NCBI GenBank assembly: GCA_947461915.1 | Contig: CANHNG010000094.1 | Location: 1 to 6,969, forward strand | Direction of reading: 5' to 3' | From: Flavobacteriaceae bacterium | GTDB lineage: Bacteria; Bacteroidota; Bacteroidia; Flavobacteriales; Flavobacteriaceae | Length of the DNA stretch: 6,969 nucleotides | In this document: piece by piece, positions 4,496 to 6,969 of the stretch | Layout: each line of letters opens with the position of its first letter | Position numbering within the stretch: the first letter of the stretch is position 1 | Position numbers and translations under genes: made by a program | Notes under the pieces: model-generated | What the model was told of the DNA's origin: nothing | The model's database searches: none | The model's input: the letters and a program-made list of their open reading frames with translations, nothing else

Positions 4496-6969
4496 ATGTT
4501 AGATATAAAAGATTTTTCGATTTTTGAAAATCAGTCAAGGTTTGACTTTAAAGGGTTTTTAATAAAAATAGCAAGTTATTGGAAGTGGTTTGTTATTAGT
4601 TTGATAATCGCTTTCGCCATTGCCTATCAAGTAAATATCCGTAAGGAAAAAATTTACGCAATGGAAACGCTTATCTCTGTTAAGGAGGAAAACAATCCTT
4701 TTTTTACGTCCAATACCAGTTTGGTTTTTAACTGGGGAGGCACATCAGACCAGGTTCAATCCATTTCTACAACTTTACAGTCGAGGTCTCATAATGAGTT
4801 GGTCGTTGAAAAATTGCAATATTACATTAGTTATTTTGTGCAAGGAAAGTACAATCTTATGGATGCTTATGGCGCCGTTCCCTTTTATGTGAGTATCGAT
4901 AAAAACAAGGGTCAAATTGCAGGAAATCTTATTGGAATCAAGTTTTTGAGTGAAAATGTATATCAAATTAGAATTCCATTCCCTAGTAATTCAGTTTCAA
5001 TAGTTACCTATTCTGATAATTCCTATGGTCAAACAGCCGTTGTGCAAGGAGAATTTGTTAAACAATACAAAGTTGGAGAACAAGTTTCATTGCCTTTTTT
5101 AAATTGGAAATTGCAAATAAAGGATAATCCAGGTTTTTACAAAGGAAACGAATATTTTGTTCAATTTAATGATTTTGATGGCACAGTATCTGCTTATAAA
5201 GGCATAGCTGTTAGATCAGATGATAAGGGAGGTTCGATTATAACGCTTGGAATGCAAGGTCCTAATAAGGCCAGAATGGTTGAGTATTTAAATTCTACTA
5301 TTAAGATGCTGATTAAAAGACAATTAGACGATAAAAATCAATTTGCCACAAACACCATAGACTTCATTGATAGCACTTTGGTGGCGATGGAATCGCAACT
5401 CAAGGAAACTACAAACGAGTTAAAGTCATTCAGAAAAGACAAAAATATATTTGAGATTGAAGACGGAGGAGCAAAATTCTCGAGTCAGATTTTAGAATTT
5501 GATATTAAAAGAGATGAAATTACACGTAAAACGGCCTATTACAATTCTTTAAAAAATTACTTAAAAAATAGCGTTGACTATGCCAGGCTTCCTGCGCCAT
5601 CTGTAGCGGGAATTGAGGATCCAAATGTTGTTGCGAATGTGTCGAAATTGATTTCCCTTTCCACCCAAAGATCAGAAATGGCTTATGCGGTGAAAAGCGA
5701 TAAAATATTCAAGGATTTTGACAATCAAATGGAAGCCGTAAAAAGGGTTTTACTCGAAAATATTGCCACAGCTAAAACCTCTTTACAGTATGATTTGACA
5801 ATGGTAAACAGCAAAATAAACGAAACGGAGAGTACCATAAAACAGCTTCCGGAAGACCAACAGGAGCTAATAAAAATCAAGAGAAAATATGATTTAAGCG
5901 ACAATATTTACAGTACATTTCTTCAAAAAAGAAGCGAAGCGGACATTGTAAAAGCGGCAAATTTATCAGATATTCATTTTATTGATCCTGCAAAAGATAT
6001 TGGTGGTGGACTCATAGGCCCGAATACCTCCGTAAATTATGTGTTGGCCTTATTTTTGGGATTATTGATTCCGCTATTGTTTGTTTTTGGAATTTTCTTT
6101 ATCAATAACTCCATACAAAACACCGAAGATATCAATAAATTAACCCAGATTCCATTGATAGGAGTTGTCGGACTAAGCAAAGATGATACAGACTTAGCAG
6201 TTTTTAATAAACCAAAATCGGCATTGTCTGAATCGTTTAGAGCCATACGATCCTCACTACAGTTTCTATACAAAAAACAAGAGATAGATGGCGCAAAAAC
6301 GTTGATGATAACGTCTTCTGTCAGTGGAGAAGGAAAAACGTTTTGCTCTTTAAATATTGCCACAGTATTTGCGCTAAGCGAAAAGAAGACGGTAATTATT
6401 GGACTGGATTTACGTAAGCCTAAACTGTTTGATGAGTTTAATTTGACGAATGAAGTGGGGATTGTGAATTACCTAATCAAGCAAAAAAGTGTAGATGAAA
6501 TTATCAATCATACTCATATTCCTTTTCTGGATGTAATTATTTCGGGTCCTATTCCACCTAATCCTGCTGAAATGATAATGAGTGACAGAATGAAGGATTT
6601 AATAGATGAATTAAAACAAAAATACGATTATATTATTTTAGATACCCCTCCTGTGGGAATTGTGTCAGATGCATTGGAGTTGGCCCAATATTGTGATGTT
6701 ATTTTATATATCGTAAGGCAAAATTTTACCAAAAAAGAAATGATTACGTCACTGAATAATAGGGTCAAACGAGGAGAACTCAACAATACAAGTATTATTT
6801 TGAATGGGTTTGAAAACAAGGCCAAGTACGGAGCGGGTTATGGTTATGGCTATGGCTATGGCTATGGTTCCGGCTACGGCTACGGTAACAAAACTTATTC
6901 TAACGGCTACCATGATGACGATAAGCCTAAAACTATTTTTGAAAAAATAAGGGCGAAATTCCGTAAAAA
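4496..6969 (+). CDS. Wzc-like chain-length regulator / bacterial tyrosine kinase (3' end outside window)
   Basis: Inner-membrane regulator of polysaccharide polymerisation, open from the ATG at 4496 for 824 codons to the window edge with no stop. A Wzz-type N-terminus has TM1 at about 29-46, a long periplasmic region that includes a coiled-coil stretch from about 280 to 470, a GNVR-like segment beginning PEDQQELIKIKRKYDL (452-467), and TM2 at about 516-536. The cytoplasmic BY-kinase domain follows: ESFRAIR (579-585), an ExxRxxR oligomerisation motif; Walker A SGEGKT (610-615, Lys614); Walker A' GLDLRKP (636-642, Asp638); GPIPPNPAE (684-692); and Walker B ILDTPPVG (714-721, Asp716). The tail holds ten Tyr between 778 and 805, the autophosphorylation cluster. 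Cycling of this phosphorylation is known in the family to control polymer length and export. No dedicated phosphatase gene is in the window. A tail ending EKIRAKFRK suggests the stop is just outside. Confidence 0.95.
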   Translation, partial: MLDIKDFSIFENQSRFDFKGFLIKIASYWKWFVISLIIAFAIAYQVNIRKEKIYAMETLISVKEENNPFFTSNTSLVFNWGGTSDQVQSISTTLQSRSHNELVVEKLQYYISYFVQGKYNLMDAYGAVPFYVSIDKNKGQIAGNLIGIKFLSENVYQIRIPFPSNSVSIVTYSDNSYGQTAVVQGEFVKQYKVGEQVSLPFLNWKLQIKDNPGFYKGNEYFVQFNDFDGTVSAYKGIAVRSDDKGGSIITLGMQGPNKARMVEYLNSTIKMLIKRQLDDKNQFATNTIDFIDSTLVAMESQLKETTNELKSFRKDKNIFEIEDGGAKFSSQILEFDIKRDEITRKTAYYNSLKNYLKNSVDYARLPAPSVAGIEDPNVVANVSKLISLSTQRSEMAYAVKSDKIFKDFDNQMEAVKRVLLENIATAKTSLQYDLTMVNSKINETESTIKQLPEDQQELIKIKRKYDLSDNIYSTFLQKRSEADIVKAANLSDIHFIDPAKDIGGGLIGPNTSVNYVLALFLGLLIPLLFVFGIFFINNSIQNTEDINKLTQIPLIGVVGLSKDDTDLAVFNKPKSALSESFRAIRSSLQFLYKKQEIDGAKTLMITSSVSGEGKTFCSLNIATVFALSEKKTVIIGLDLRKPKLFDEFNLTNEVGIVNYLIKQKSVDEIINHTHIPFLDVIISGPIPPNPAEMIMSDRMKDLIDELKQKYDYIILDTPPVGIVSDALELAQYCDVILYIVRQNFTKKEMITSLNNRVKRGELNNTSIILNGFENKAKYGAGYGYGYGYGYGSGYGYGNKTYSNGYHDDDKPKTIFEKIRAKFRK
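6839..6886 (+). repeat. Tandem 6-bp repeat (TAYGGY, Tyr-Gly), about 8 units, in the kinase tail
   Basis: The coding strand carries eight consecutive hexamers: TATGGT, TATGGC three times, TATGGT, TCCGGC, TACGGC and TACGGT. Only the sixth unit departs (Ser-Gly instead of Tyr-Gly). Each unit supplies one Tyr, so replication slippage would add or remove Tyr residues without breaking the frame. The run lies inside the kinase gene and encodes residues 782-797. Confidence 0.9.

Noticed and set aside
6037..6825. Minus-strand open frames within the kinase gene
   Set aside because: They are shadows of the kinase coding frame, which shows full domain structure; the reverse frames have no recognisable motif or start context.

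Overview
The window looks like a chromosomal segment of a Flavobacterium-like member of the Bacteroidota. The evidence is AT-rich DNA, no Shine-Dalgarno sequences ahead of starts, several TAnnTTTG (-7 type) promoter boxes, and protein sequences typical of Flavobacteriaceae. All recognisable genes lie on the + strand.

Layout. (1) Positions 1-147 are the right end of an IS3-family insertion sequence: the last 35 codons of its transposase, a hairpin that probably terminates it, and a terminal repeat ending in CA. (2) Positions 167-1081 encode a pentein-fold amidinotransferase/arginine deiminase-like enzyme. Its apparent upstream TTG start lies inside the insertion-sequence end, so I place the true start at the ATG at 167, 19 bases past the element. 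(3) Positions 1137-1503 hold a four-helix-bundle (S23 / 23S rRNA intervening-sequence) protein gene broken by two single-base deletions, followed by a short direct repeat. (4) Positions 1557-2495 encode a second pentein enzyme, matching CtlX, the citrulline-utilisation hydrolase. (5) Positions 2526-2891 encode a small CoA-binding Rossmann protein. (6) Positions 2999-3619 encode RecR. (7) Positions 3691-4479 and 4496-6969 are the first two genes of an exopolysaccharide/capsule export operon: a Wza-like lipoprotein and a Wzc-like chain-length regulator fused to a bacterial tyrosine kinase. The kinase gene runs off the right edge.

How the genes work together. The two penteins are probably a functional pair acting on guanidino or ureido compounds such as arginine or citrulline; this is inferred from family and proximity. 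RecR and the CoA-binding protein appear to have their own promoters and are housekeeping neighbours. The last two genes form one unit: the kinase in the inner membrane is expected to work with the lipoprotein in the outer membrane to control polymer length and export.

I found no previously undescribed system. The observations most worth checking are the insertion-sequence junction that creates a false N-terminal extension, the doubly frameshifted S23 gene, -7 boxes so close to two start codons that their mRNAs may be leaderless, and a slippage-prone Tyr-Gly hexamer repeat in the kinase's phosphorylation tail. No stretch longer than 300 bases lacks a gene or gene remnant.
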